This document shows positions 22,401 through 37,400 of a DNA stretch of 64,000 bases, one piece after another. The number at the start of each line of letters is the position of its first letter. Position 1 is the first letter of the stretch. The position numbers were made by a program, and so were the translations under genes. The notes below the pieces were generated by a model, which was given only the letters and a program-made list of their open reading frames with translations, was not told where the DNA came from and did not search any database. Source of the stretch: Lineus longissimus (lineage: Eukaryota > Nemertea > Pilidiophora > Heteronemertea > Lineidae); assembly GCF_910592395.1 (NCBI RefSeq), contig NC_088322.1, positions 7,685,431 through 7,749,430 on the forward strand. Reading direction: 5' to 3'.

Positions 22401-25400
22401 AAATTCTATCGCTTCAAGTTGCATGGTTGAGCTGGGGATATCCTCTGAGTGTAATCATTGGTTTGAGAGACAATTCTGTAGGATGTTCACGTGAGGGAAA
22501 TGTGGCCATTTTCAAGTTATATTCCACCATCTGCCAAACCTTCGTGTTCGTCCTTTTGGTTTATCAGATAGAATATTGTGAATATGTTGACATCCTTTTA
22601 GCTTGCTGTCAGACAGAGATTGTGGAAATTTTGATTACAGGATTTGGAAATTGAGAATGAAATGAGGTAGGCATTTATGTGTTCATATTTTTTCAATCCG
22701 TTTCCATTACAAAGTAAGTCCCCTGAAACCTATACTGAAGAAAAGTGTCTTGCTAAACTATGTGATTTGTAACTAGTCTTAGTATGCCTATGCTGATCTA
22801 TTGGGATAGGTATCATCAAAGGAAACGTTGCATTGAACTGACTTATCTGTTGTGTGACAGTTTTGAAGTAACACTGAGTAATTTTGAATTAACTTGCTCC
22901 TTTCTTGATATCATTATGAAAGTGCCTTGCCGAAGGACTCAAACTTACTGCATCACAATGTGAGAAAAAACCCCGATAAATTCTACAAATGGTGCAGTTG
23001 TAACCATTATTGATAAAATTGTGAAAAGATATGTTAAGCTTCTGTTCGATTGGTCGGTCACATGATGATGATCGCAACAGGTGTATCAATAAAGTGCCCA
23101 GGACCAGTGTCCAGTTCATCATAATGTGGACTAAGATCCATGTGCATTTAACGCTCGAGATTGTGTATTTAGCATGCATGGCTTTGGCAAATTGAAAATG
23201 AAACAGTACAATTTGATTGATGGGGAATATATCAAGGCCTCTGTATTCTGTATTTGTAACTTACTATACAGAATTTGAGTTCATTTAGTAATTTTGAGAG
23301 AGTGTGGATTAGTGTTCCGAGGTAGGTTGGAAATTTGCCCTGTTTTAGATTTTGTGGGGATGGGGGAGGGGGAGCCTCGGTTGATAGATTGGAAAGTGTA
23401 TTTTCTCAGAAGGAAGGGAGACAGCAAGGATAGAAGAAATGTCTGGACCTGTCATCACGCCCTCCACTTGCTCACTATCCATTGAGGTCAGCACCATCTA
23501 CTGCATCTGCCCTCTACACCCAGTGGAATCAGCTGCAACCCCTCTGAGCATCTCCAACCTGGATCTGAGTCATGGCCAACCACCTCTCCGAGCATATCCT
23601 TCCCCAGAGTGTAACAAAGTCCTTGTATGGACTGTTCATCCATCTTGCAGCTTCCTCGCTGTGGCAAGGCTCTGCCAGGACACCAACGAAGCCTTGACCA
23701 GGCTTTCCAACCAATGTCACAACTCTGGCTTCAACATCTGAGCTGTTACAGTTAAACGTATGCTTCGATTTCTCACGTACGCACGACTGTTACAGTGGAA
23801 TATGCTGGAATCAGATGCAACATCGGTTTGAAAACCTAGATTTGGGCTCCTTGGGTGTCCTGCATAGCCTCACCACAGTGAGGAAGCTGTCAGTCAGATG
23901 TAGAGTCCATACAGAGTAGGCCTTTCAGCTGCAGGAAGTGGAGGTATGGCTCAGTTGCCATGACGATTTGATCTGGAACGAATTCCTTGATCATTTATTA
24001 GAGAATTTGACGTTCGAAAACCCATGACTGGTGTCATTATTTACAGATACTATGCTTAAGAGTCGTGGAAATCAGGGCATGTTGTTTGCGTTTGACCCAC
24101 GGCGGGCTGCGGTTAAGTTGAACTGGTGCGTTTGCTGGGAACTGGACTTGGATTGTTATCCCGGTGAGGTGCACTTAGTTATATTTGCCCTCTGGTTGTG
24201 GTGAATGACACTCGGTGAAAGCTATGAATTTTCTTGCTTATTTGGTGCATCTTTTAAGCTTCTTTTTGCCCAGAGTCCAAGGTGGGATGAGTGTTTTTTA
24301 CATGCCACTATGCTTTGGCGCCATTTGGGCTTATTAGCCAAGCGACTCTGCCTTCAGCGAGGGGTAGAATCCAATGCCAGCTACTCATATGTGCAGTGTT
24401 CTCCACAGGATTTTCTCAAGGTAGGGTGATACCCGTGATTTTCATGACGTTTTACCTGTGCGCAACACAAGGTAGGGTGGCTAGCAATTTGAGGTAGGGT
24501 GGCCCTATAGGAACCCTCTACAAATTTCTAGAGCAAGGTAGGGTGGCTCTTCCAAGGTAGGGTGATAAGCTGCCAAGGTAGGGTGGGCCACCCTGACAAA
24601 TAGCCTTGTGGAGAACACTGATTTCCATCCTAATATGGCAGCGCAGAGGACATTTCCCTTATTCAGCCAATGCCAACCAATGCTGTTTCAATATGGTCTA
24701 CTTCCCAGCATTGGATCAAGTCACGTTCAATTTGCCACATGACAGTTACACAAAAATGGATATCAAGTCTTATGTAGAATCGATGATAAAATGACTCCTC
24801 TCGGTGAGTGTAGCTTGCTTATAGGCTACTAACATCAATATTCAGAAGACTCCAACTTTGAAATGCTGGTCAGTGTTCTTATTAAGTTGTGTATCTGACA
24901 GCCTTGACAGGCATTTTGTTTCTGTGGATTTCGTAAATAACCCTAGGTGTCCGAAAATCGAAAGTGGGAAGAAACATTTTAATTGGAAAACAGAAAGAAG
25001 TTTTGAAATCTGTCAAAATAAAAATGGTAGCCTTGTCGATGAAGTGACCTACATCCCATGACACACTGGCTTCAAACTCTTGAGCTGGAGGACAAGTTGG
25101 CTGGTGGAGTGGAACCATTTGGTGACCTCTTGAAGACTACATCAGACGTGGTGAGGACCACTGCGGAGGAGAACGGGGCCTTGCAGGCAGCGCAAACACC
25201 ATCTGGTGTCAAGCAGAGATTCCTTAATAGAAATATTCGGTGATAGGAATAAAGAGGAAAAGAAGAAAAGATGCTTTTACCAAAAATCTCATGTACATTT
25301 ACACTCTCCCGGTCTGTACAAAACTGAAGTAAAAGCAGTTACTCATCTTTCTTCATATGACCAAGAGTGTGGGGTAAAGGATGCAGAAACCAACTTTAAC

Positions 25401-28400
25401 GTAGGAAGACGGAGACACAACAGGTCACGCAGGGCACAATCAAAGATCTATTTGAGATGTTAGAGGGGAGAGAACAAAGACATCTGCCAGAGTGGTGTTA
25501 AAGGCCAAGCCGGCAAGGCTTGTATTGTTTCCAAGAGAAAATGACACTGCCCTAGCTGACATGCGTTCATACTGAGTCACACCCGAACACATACAAACCT
25601 CATTAGATTATAGTAGAAATGATGCTTTGAGTGATGACGAGCCTAGATGTCTACGAGATCGGGACATTTCTGTACAACAGTCGATTAACTCGATCACCTG
25701 GGACAAAATAGTGACCAGATCGATGTTCATACGATGCCCACTGGATTGTTTTTCAAAAAACCAATACGAGACAGTCAGACTTTTGGGCTCTGCAACTCAG
25801 ACAAAGTATGCGTGCACTGCTTCATCACTGTCATATCGGCTTCGACTTTGTCGTAGCCAAAGGCAACAATATTGACTGATAAAAAGGGACATGCTATCAG
25901 TTTGCGATGCGTGACTTTGAAAACAATATGCTGGCTTATGGCATGATATTGTGGAGGCCATTCTGTGAATGTAATGCTGCATATCCATTGACTTTCTGCT
26001 TGGGCGGTTTGTTCCATTTTCTCTTCTATTGAGTCTGCGCCGAGCAGTGTTTTGCGCTTTCGGTCGTTTTTTGTAAAATCATGAGGTTGAGACTTGATGT
26101 CTGACCTCATTTTAAGGTGTTTAGGAGCAGATTTGACCATTTTAACCTCAAGAAAACGATTGCGGTGGGTCAACCCCCCTCCCCTAATAATTTTTAAAAC
26201 ATTTTGATCCCCTAGTTCTGTGATTATTAAGTAGTGTGTATAATTTATACAGTAAAGTGTAATTCCAAGGCCTTCATGAATTAAAAAGAAGCTGACCTGT
26301 GCACCAAAATATGATTGTTGTCTGCAAACTTGTGCCCTCTGTCTAGTCTGCCACTCTAATTGCTATGAGCAAGTATTGATTAATCTATGAGTGAATCTTA
26401 CGTGCTCTACCCAGCAATGTTTCCAGGAAGCATTAAAGGCCTACGCCGTCCATTAAATAAATGAAATTTGTCATTGAATTTGAAAACTTCCATATTTTGC
26501 GAAAATACATACAAATATGAACTTCAGCATTGCCGTTGTGTAGACAGATACAATTCCTGTAAAATGTCAAGTTTCAGCAAATTCGTATGCGTACGGCATT
26601 GTGTACGATTGCATTTCTATTTTCCTGGCCCTCCAGTATATACGAAAGGCGTACCCCTTTAACTGCACAGATCACTTCATTAGATATTCCTTCGATTCTG
26701 ACAAGAGTGATGCAGTATTCAGCTCATTACTAGACTGCTGTGAAAAATGTGCGTTAATTATCGATGAGCCCCTGAGGCGGCTCTGAGGCTGTCACAGTCA
26801 CATTGCAGACGCAGTATTCATAATATTATTGTGACAGTTGTTGGAGTTGAATAGATGGGGATTGTGTTGATCATAAGTCTGTGCACACGAGCAACTGAAA
26901 ACGAATATTGATGAATGGAACACCGAGTGAACCAATTTGGGATAGTGGTAGTTTTAATAGGTTAAACCAAGAAAGGTTGTTACAAGTGCTGATTTTCAAA
27001 CAACCCAGAGAAATAACAGAAAAATATTGATAATTTGAAAAATGCACAGAGAATCTTTGACATTTGCTTCTCCAGACATCACAGTAGCTCCACTCTGGCG
27101 GAAAAACAAGGTGACTTTTGACATTTTGGTGCACTTCTCGTGCAGCCGGTTTGAGTGGCTGTATCGGATGTAGGGGCAAACAAAGATCTTTGGAGTGTTT
27201 GTGTCAAGTCGGGGGTCACGTTAGTCGGAGGTCATGGGTTGCATATTGTGACATCCATGATCAAACAATCTATTCTAGAGCCAAAAGTACAGCCTTAAAG
27301 GCCTACGTGGTTTGTTAAAAATTTCAACAACATTGTTTAAAACTCTATATTCCTGCGTAATTACAGTATGAAATTTTGTTTTTTGATCATCATTTGTCAA
27401 TAAATATGTTCCTGATATGAAAGTGTTAAAGCAGTCGCAACGTTTCATCACCATCATTCATTCAGATATGGTGGCATTTCTGTATCTATTGAAGTCTCCG
27501 AGTGTTCTGTTTCATGAGCTATAACATCGAGCTAATCCCACTCAGGTACGTGACCTGCTCGCCTTTCTCTCTGGCCTTTACATCAGTATAGAAGATCAAC
27601 CAGCGATAGACGCCTACGCTATATGTGATGGAATGGACCTGAACAGATATGTGGAGGAATATTCTATAAATTTGAGATGTATATTGATGATGAATGCACT
27701 CATTGATTTTGACTCGGGCCAGCAGTCGTGGGCGGGGCTGGGATGGGGGAGGGGGAGAGGTAGGTGGACATGGCCGCCCTCATTTCATCTTGAACCTCAC
27801 TTCATCTTGAAATTAAAATCTTGTAATTTTGTCTGGTTGTCAGATATAATTACTCATGGTAAGTATGGAAAGAGGAAAAGGTGAGACATCTAGTGGTAGG
27901 TTGAGAAACTAGCTGTGTTTCACTGGTGCCCCGCAGATCACTTGTCTGCGGGAAAAACTGGTCATCAAAGCAGCATGCGACAAAATGAAACTAGTTTGAT
28001 ATCAGCGCTGTGATGTTATTACTTGAACCTATCCCTGTCGGGATAAATCATAAATGAGCATGTTATACATGCAGCTGCTGGGACCCTCTGATAATCCGGT
28101 TGAAATGCAGCACTAGCTGCGGAAATGATGTTTGAATTCTCAGTAGACTTTAAAATTGGGAAATTGTTGCTACATAGAACATGTAGAATATGAGGGAAGC
28201 ATTTTAATAATGCAGTTAACACGCTGATAAAAGTACTAAACAAAAACCCCAGCTGACTTTATTGACTAAAATATGTGGTTTGACAAAGTATCAAGGTTGT
28301 TGTGTTTATCAATCAAATAAAGGCCGTAGACCATATCACAAAATCAGATATTCTTGACAATATTTCAAGGATGAAGTAAAATGATGAATTTGATGGTAAG

Positions 28401-31400
28401 ATCACATCAATTAATTATAAAGTTCCCACGAAAATACTGATGCATTTTATATCGATATATTGACACAAGAACATCCAATGCTAAGAGCAGTTATTTTAGT
28501 TGATCCAAAGCCTTCAAAGGAGTGTGCTATGACTTTTAATTTACTCATGCCTGTGTCATTCAGCATATTTTAACTAACACTTGAGTGATACCAAATTTGG
28601 AAATAATTTTCAATTTACACTCAAGTGATACTTCAAATGTTGATGATAATGATTTTCAATTTGCATGCGAGATGATTCTAATGTTAACGGTAATGATTTT
28701 CAATTTACATCTGAGTGATTCTGATGTTAATGGTAATGATTTTCAATTTACATTCGAGTGATTCTAATGTTAATGGTAATGATTTTCAATTTACATGCAA
28801 GATGATTCTCATGTTAATGGTAATGATTTTCAATTTACATTCGCGTGATTCTAATGTTAATGGTAATGATTTTCAATTTACATTCGAGTGATTCTAATGT
28901 TAATGGTAATGATTTTCAATTTACATTTGAGTGATTCTAATGTTGATGGTAATGATTTTCAATTTACATTCGAGATGATTCTCATGTTGATGGTAATGAT
29001 TTTCAATTTACATTCGATTGATTCTAATGTTGAATATTGATAATTTTCTTTCAGCTACAGGCATCAATCGGAGTTTCAGTTTCACGGCAGGCACCTGTAA
29101 GTTTCATAGAAAATGGTGTGCCTACGTAGTCATGCGGATGTGATGTATCACGCTGGTATCCATGGCAATGCACTGTTTTCTTTCATGTTGTCATGCTGAT
29201 GTCATGGTTGCCAGGAAGAATGTCCTCTGTTGCTGAGCACATCATCCTTGCTGCTAAGCACAGTATCTTGGTATCCAGGCACATTGTCGTGGTTGCTAGG
29301 TATGGCATCCTGGTTACTAGGCACAGTGTCTTGGTTACAGATGCAATGCCTTGGTTGCCAGGACCATTGCATGGTTGCTATACAGTGTCCTGGTTACTAG
29401 GCTCTGTTTCCTGGTTCTGAAGAACAGTGTGGCTTGAAGTTTGTTGGGCACTGTATTTGAATTCTTGACATTTCACTTTCTATAATTCTCTCAATTTTGT
29501 TTAGGATATTAGCAGATGTGTGTGATGTAAATCTGAGATAGCTTCTATCTTTTTGGAAATCTGAGTGTTTTCTAGTTGACCTGCTTTTGTGTACTGTGTT
29601 TGCAAATATATTCAAACTTAATTATCATCAGGATCTCATGTGTTTTCAATTAAAGAAATATTCAATAAAAACAAATTTAAACTTGCATCACACCAAAAAA
29701 TGTATTGGGAATTGGATGTGATACTCATATTTTTTTCTAAGGATTTGATTGTTACCAGGAAATCAGTACTTTGTAATTTTCAGCTAGATGTATCATAAGC
29801 TGAGTGCAATGACACGGTTCAAATTTTTTTAACTCTCACTGAGGCCTTCTCGGGCTTCTGATGAGCATTTTGGTAAGACTTTGTTGCAGATTTTCTTTCT
29901 TTTCATCCAATGATTTTGACATTTTATTTTTCTTAATTCTGATGACTTGTTTATTTCTTGTGTTTTTGTCATCCTCTTGATAAAGGTACTACATGTATAT
30001 AAGTATTTATTACTATTATTATTGAGTCTATTTTAAAGCAGAATCTTTATTTTGCCAGCTCAGTGCAGAATTGGTCACTCAGGTAGCCAGGAAAGTATGA
30101 TAACCATTGAAAGCATTCTTCTTAGAAATTTTTTCTTATTCTAAACAATAATGTCTGCCTCTTCGAACTTTTTATGTTTAGGTTACACTTACAATTCAAG
30201 AGTCTCTCAAAAGTTCGTCCCTACCGATGCCTAAACACCAGATGCATTATGTAGTGTATCCCTTATGTGACTTTTGGCTTAGTTGAACTGGAATGGCGTC
30301 TATGTTACCTGGTAAACAATGAATTTCTTACTTTGTTTTTCGTTGTTGTTTAGACTCTGCACAGTCGCTTAACAACGTCAGTCCATGATTGCCATTACTA
30401 TGCAACTACTCCAAGATTCAACTTTCGGGAATTGATACCCAACTGGTGGTATTATTTGTCTCACCAAAATGTTCAGGTCAAAAAAATGTTGGCCAGAAAC
30501 CGAGCCAAGAGGAGGTTTTGGCCACCAGAGCGGGTTTGGTGAGATTATCAATACCGACAGTGACTTATCAATTTTCATTGGGAGACATCTCAAATTAGAC
30601 AGTCAATGAATAAAGTGATTTTTTAAATGCAATGGTTGTTGTTTTGTTATTAGAGCAAAAGCATACCTGTTTGTAGTTCAGTCGAGTAATTATAGATGTC
30701 TTCCACGTTCTCACATGATATGTATCTGAACCATGATCCTAACTTTTTCTACTACAAGAAGGTTCTTTTAAAATTCAGATTCAAAATGGGTTGAAATAAA
30801 AAGACATAAATTTCACAGTTTCTTTTATGAACTGTTTGATAGAATTTACTTGCAGATCATTCATCATTCCATTAAAATACCACAAAGGTAAAAAGCATCC
30901 TCTTTTGAAATTTGAGTAACACTGCTGCAGTCTCTTTTGTTAGCTGCAATATTAGTTGATGTTGTTCTTGTTTCGAATCATTAAATTATTTCAAATTTTA
31001 CCTAACTTTAGCTTCTTTTAATGTCAGCTTTTGCTATTTTGGTGGTTTTATGTTTTGGCTTTGTAATTTGCATACAATTCGATTGCCATTCGTTTATGTG
31101 TCATTAACTTAACGTTAGTTTTGAACTTTTCGTTCGTTCTCATTTAACCATTCCAGTTGAATTATGTTATGTTGAGTAATTATCAGACAATGTTTTACTT
31201 TAGAGATGACTATATTCCTTTAAAAAGGTATGCAAGTGAAAAATGTTACACTTAATTAATCATAGATGGCAGCACTTTGCGTTGAAGCAGACAGAAACCA
31301 CAGCCGTGAAGAAGAAAAAAATCACTCAAGTCAGGCATAATGCAGTTTTGCCAAAAACCAAAGTAATATGTTCAATGAATTAACTGAGTTGCTTGGATGT

Positions 31401-34400
31401 TACACAGGTTATCTTCCTTAATATTCACTTTGAGATACTCTGAAACAAAATCCAATTATTGCTTGCATAGTAGACCTTTCTCTCAACTTCTCTTATTCCA
31501 GTTTGGCCTCCAGCACCAAAACTGCCTCCGCTCCCCAGACCGTATCACCATTCCAGCAATGTTCTGCTACATATACCACCATAAACACCGCCTACTTTTC
31601 CCTAATGAGGCTGTCTGGCCGCATTACGCGGGTTATCGCTGGAAAATGACAAAAATGCTGACTCAGCTTAAAATTGGATGTTATCGAATCCTTTTAGAGT
31701 GATTAGGTTGTTAGGTTCAATGGTGGTAAATGGCTCGGAAAAGATGTTCTATGCCGGCAGTGTGTTTGAGGCAATTCATGATTTAAAGCGCCTTTATCCT
31801 GCCATTCAGATATTTTTAAAAAGTGCCTTTTCCTGATCTGTGAAAATGTAGCAAACTCCAATTCTGTTCCTTCAAACAATATGGCTAACTGAGCACAATA
31901 GTTGTAATGGACAGCCAGAACAAATCACCCTTATATAATACTGCTGTGTTGCACAGAAAGATATTCAATGGTTTAATCGTAATCTTTAGTTGTCCTAAAC
32001 TGGTCTTTTGAGGACTAAGTCACAACCAGAATGGTGTAATCATAATCTTTAGTTGTCCTAAACCGGTCTTTTGAGGACTAAGTCACAACCAGAATGGTGT
32101 AATCATAATCTTTTGTTGTCCCAAACCGGTCTTTTGAGGACTAAGTCACAACCAGAATGTTCACTTAAATTGTTTTTGAATCTTTCCGCAAATGATTTCA
32201 CTCTTTAGACATGGCTAAGACTGGCCAAGCTTTTGTAGGTGATTTTTTGCTGTATCTTCCTTGACTGTTTTGAGAATGTGTCAAGGCCCGACAGATTTAA
32301 AACAGCACCACCAAGGGGCCCTTGTTTGGTGACATAGTGTAATTGAATCTGACCATATTGGCTTCTCTTTCAAAGTATTTGTCATTAAAATGCTGTTTGA
32401 GAAACTGTTGCCAGTACCTTCAAAATATTCTGAGCCTCAACTTGGGCATAATAATCCGGTGGAAAATAAATTTCCTGCCATACCGTTCTATGGTTGTTTC
32501 CATCCAGATTTAACTACAGTTACAGCACTTCCCTCCTTGTTTCTATGTCTCATTACAACATTCAGCGCTAAGCGAATCGCCTTTTTATGCAAACCAATGG
32601 ATATGAGAATAATAAATCTGAAAATTCCTTCTGAAGTATCCGAGCAATGCAGAATTTGCTGTAAATGTCGACAGACCGGTAAATACAACTTAATTCTTGG
32701 CACTCGGAGAGAATAAATTTATCAGCAGGTTTATTTCAGAGGAATTATTTTGTTGAGCTTTCTTGCTACATATAGGCTGTGGTGATATTCATCACTCGCA
32801 GTATAGTACAGTTATGTCCAAAAGCAGTGTCCTTTGGCAGGCACAACATTTTGGCTTGACCTACTTTTCAAATTCTAGTGGTTCAAACTCAAACTGAAAT
32901 TTGAGGTTGGTTTAATTTGGTATGTAGTCACCTGTTTACCATCCGCACACCTTGCAAAAATGTAGGTCAGTGTGACCTTCTTTTTGGTTGTATGTAGGTC
33001 AAGTGATGCTCAATGCATGTTAGATGCAGCCCTGTTCGTGTATGGCAAGATGTGAGCACAATGTACCCTGGCATTTTCATTTTACTGGACGTGCGAATTA
33101 CTGTCGTGCCCAGTGACATCACAAATGTACAAGTGCAGAGTTCCAAATTTGTGGTTTTATATGACTGTTGGAAGACTCGCCAGTATAAATTTGGTTGTGG
33201 TTGAGAAGGGAAGCTGTCAGTGTCCAATAAAGGTGTCTCAGAGTAACGCAGGTGTGAATTTGACGTTAAAGTCAGCCACCTGGTAGAAAGTTATATTTCT
33301 CACCCTAAAGTGGGCGATTTATGTTGGTGAAATGGGTTTGTTGACACTTCTTATTACTTGCCTTGAGCAGGTGGAAAGTTAATGAGGCTGAGATTACACT
33401 GGGAATATTAGCAATTGGGTTGTTTCCAAAATCGAGTCTCAGAAGAGCGATATTGCCTTAGGAAGGCGCATTCCACGCATCATATCTGGCAGAGACTGGC
33501 CTCCTTAGCCTTGGTTGGTAACCAGTCTTGGAGAAGGAAAACTCTAGTATGAAACCAGGGCAGTAAATCCTCATTGTCCACCAAATTCGTCAGGTCCAGT
33601 CTTCGTGGCGTGGCTAAAAAGTGGGACCCTACACACATCACATGGTAAACACTTTTCATGCATTCAGACATCTGCTATCTGATTGATCAAGGGAAATTTT
33701 GATTTCCTGACCAATGGCACTCTTTCTGCTGCATTTAATTAGCCAACATGCTGACCCCTCTGATGAAGCAGCCTCGAGGCACAAGGGTTTCAGTCACTTC
33801 TTCTTGTTCTTCTTCTATCTGCTCGTGGCTGCCAGAGCTGCCATCTAACTGCACAACCCAGAGTGATGGTAAGATCTGAGTAACATGCCGAATCATGCCC
33901 AACTTACAAAGAGGCAGATCACTCATCGCCAAGAAAACATTTTGTCAGGAACAGGTAACTTGATGTAATGATGTGGGAAAAAAGTATGTTGTGTTCTCAG
34001 TTCTTCTTCTTCCTCCTCTATGCTTGCTGTTGGAAGAGTTTGTTTCTGGTGATGCGATCTGCCAGCCCAACGAATGAAAATACAATCACATTCATCTTAC
34101 AAAGAGAGATATCATGGATGAAATTTACGAATCCAAAACTGACCTTATAAGTCTGCGAGTAGAGTATTTCACCCCAATTTGTATTTTGCACGTTCCCAAA
34201 GGGGTTTACATAAATGTACTCGATCAGAGGTCTGGATAGGAGGAAATAGTTTATCCCAGCTGGATGTGACTGTCTTCAGTGTCACATCCGGCTGGCACGG
34301 ATTGGTCTGCGGGGGTCTGATGGCGCGCAGAGAGAAGGAGATGAAATCCGAATTTTGTACACAAAAAAAATCATTAATAAGGCGGAATAGATTTTTTATT

Positions 34401-37400
34401 GTTATCGTATAAGAGTCTTATAACCAAGGTCAACGACATGGGCTTTTAGCTGATGAAGATATGCTATCTGGTCATGTGTTCCCCAGATTAAATGGTGTTG
34501 TAGCATCAAGCGGGTCTTCTAAAGCTCATACAACAAGAGAAAGATTACCTTAAGATTTTGCCAAATTCATATTCTGCCTGGTGCCTTAGGGGTGAACATT
34601 TTAGGTCACTTGTAATTAGTCAATGCATAAGTGGGCTTTTAGCTGATGGAGAAACTGCCAATATCGGACATGCTGTGGTTTATAAGGTCAGACCACTGTA
34701 CTGTTGGTTCAGACTAGTGGAATGTCTGTAATATTTGTGGTGTATAGGATGGTAGTGTGAGTATGCAAAATGGATTCAGATTTGGCGTATTGGTGATATT
34801 GGGGTTAAGATGAGGGATGTGGTGTTTGATATAATATTGGATATGTTTGCAGGAGTTATGCTGTTGTTGATTCATACAAGCAAACAGTTTTCAGCGTAGA
34901 TTCATAAGGAACGAATGAATGTCTGGTGGATTTAGAGTTCAAAGTTTATTGACCCTTTACCATGCTTATTTAGGATTATGAAAAACATTCACTGCTTCAG
35001 TTTATTTATACATTTTCTTCATTTGCTTTCTGGCATCATCTTCTTCAGAGTTCAGATACCTCTGCAGACCTCTTCGTGTAAAATGGCATCTGAAATATTG
35101 GAAAGGTATGTCGGAGCTTGGTGGGGTGATAAGGATTTCCCTGGCTCCAAGAAGGTTTTACGCAATGTAGCGATGTTTGCAATGCGGGGAGTTCCACCTG
35201 TCAGATTTCCTTAGCCTGGCTTATGTTCTGATAAAGTTGTGGAGTTTTACGATAACTTTTTGGTTGGAGGGCTTCGACTTTGGTATATTACAACTGAGGT
35301 GGTTTATTTTGTGTTTAATACTTTGATAGGTAGTGTTCTAGTGGCAGATTTGCCTGCCTGGCTTGAAGCTGTGAGTTTGGTGATAACTTTTTCAATGGGA
35401 GCCTTCTACAGTTGGAGTATGGTAACCAAGGTAGTCTATTTTGTGTTAACATGTTGATTCATGTTGCTTTTGTGGGAGATTTCGCCACACTAGAAATTCT
35501 GAGGTCGTTGAAACTGAGGAGGATTCTACTTTTGATTGATCAATATTTTTAAAGGATCACTTGTTTTATTTGGTGTCTGAGATCTGTAGGTCACTATCGG
35601 GTTGTTTCTATTCTATGTGTTGCTTTAAAGGTCATGTTTAAGTGGTGTATGGTGGTGATGAACAGGAATCGAAAGTCTATATTGCTCGATTGGTCGATAT
35701 TTTCAAAGGATCACTTGTTTTATTGGACCAATGCGATCTGTAGGCCAGTCAGACTCTGAGGTGATTAATTATTGATGGATGATTGTGTACCCAAGGAAGA
35801 CACTTACCCCTACTGTTTGGTCTTCATTACTGGAGAATGAATGTATCAACCCTGAAATTGGAACTTATGCTAAAAATGATATCAAGCAGGTTGTCACCAA
35901 ACACAGAAAGGAGATAAGATTCGATGATGTCAACTTCTTCCTGAGATCTGGTGTATCCCACCTGCAACATTATTAGTTTGTGATTACGCGGAGATTACTG
36001 CTGGTCAGTGGTTGCCGAGTTGCTGGATACTTTATGCAGGAAAAGAAGGAGTCTGCACAAACATATACCTAAGGCTTACTTAATCCAGGTAATACCCATA
36101 CCATCACTGGATGGATGAAGTGGTATCTGGAGAAATTGAAGGAAGCGTGGTCAGTAAATTGAATTTCATCGCCTGCAGTACTTGTATCCTACTGGTACTG
36201 ATTTTTTTCTTGAGGATTCTTTTTGGTGGTTTTTCTGTTGTCGTCCTTCCCATTGAATAGAAGGGGATTTGCCACTCTCTTTCAAGGCCAAACAGCTCCT
36301 GCGGTGCAATAAAATTAAAAAGATGATTTTTTTGGGGCGCTGCAAGCGCTCTCATTGGGCCTTGAAAGAGAGTGTCATATCCCATATTGGGTTTTGATTG
36401 GACATTGTTTGAGATGCTTGAGAAGAAAGGAAAGCCATTGTGGATATTTTGCATAATTGGTTTGTGATTTGACATTGTTTAAGATGCCTTGGAAGAAAGG
36501 AAAGGCACTGTGAAGATTTTGCGTAATTTATTTGTGAGTGGACATTGTTTGACATGCTCTAGAAGGAAAGAAACACATTGCGGATATTTGCATAATTGGT
36601 TTGTGATTAGAGATTGTTTGACATGCTTGAGAAGGAAAGGAAAGCATTGCAGATATTTTGCGTCAATTGGTTTGTGATTGGACATTGTTTGACATGCTTG
36701 AGAAGGAAAAAAGGCATTGCGGATATTTTGCACTAATTGGTTTGTGATTGGACATTGTTTGACATGCTTGAGAAGGAAAGGAAGGCATTGCGGATATTTT
36801 GCGTCAATTGGTTTGTGATTGGATATTGTTTGACATGCTTGAGACGGAAAGAAAGGCATTGTGGATATTTTGCGTCAATTGGTTTGTGATTGGACATTGT
36901 TTGACATGCTTGAGAAGGAAAAAAGGCATTGCGGATATTTTGCACTAATTGGTTTGTGATTGGACATTGTTTGACATGCTTGAGACGGAAAGAAAGGCAT
37001 TGTGGATATTTTGCGTCAATTGGTTTGTGATTGGATATTGTTTGACATGCTTGAGAAGGAAAGGAAGGCATTGCGGATATTTTGCGTCAATTGGTTTGTG
37101 ATTGGATATTGTTTGACATGCTTGAGACGGAAAGAAAGGCATTGTGGATATTTTGCACTAATTGGTTTGTGATTGGACATTGTTTGACATGCTTGAGAAG
37201 GAAAGGAAGGCATTGCGGATATTTTGCGTCAATTGGTTTGTGATTGGATATTGTTTGACATGCTTGAGACGGAAAGAAAGGCATTGTGGATATTTTGCGT
37301 CAATTGGTTTGTGATTGGATATTGTTTGACATGCTTGAGAAGGAAAGGAAGACATTGCAGATATTTTGCGCCAATTGGTTTGTGATTGGATATTGTTTGA

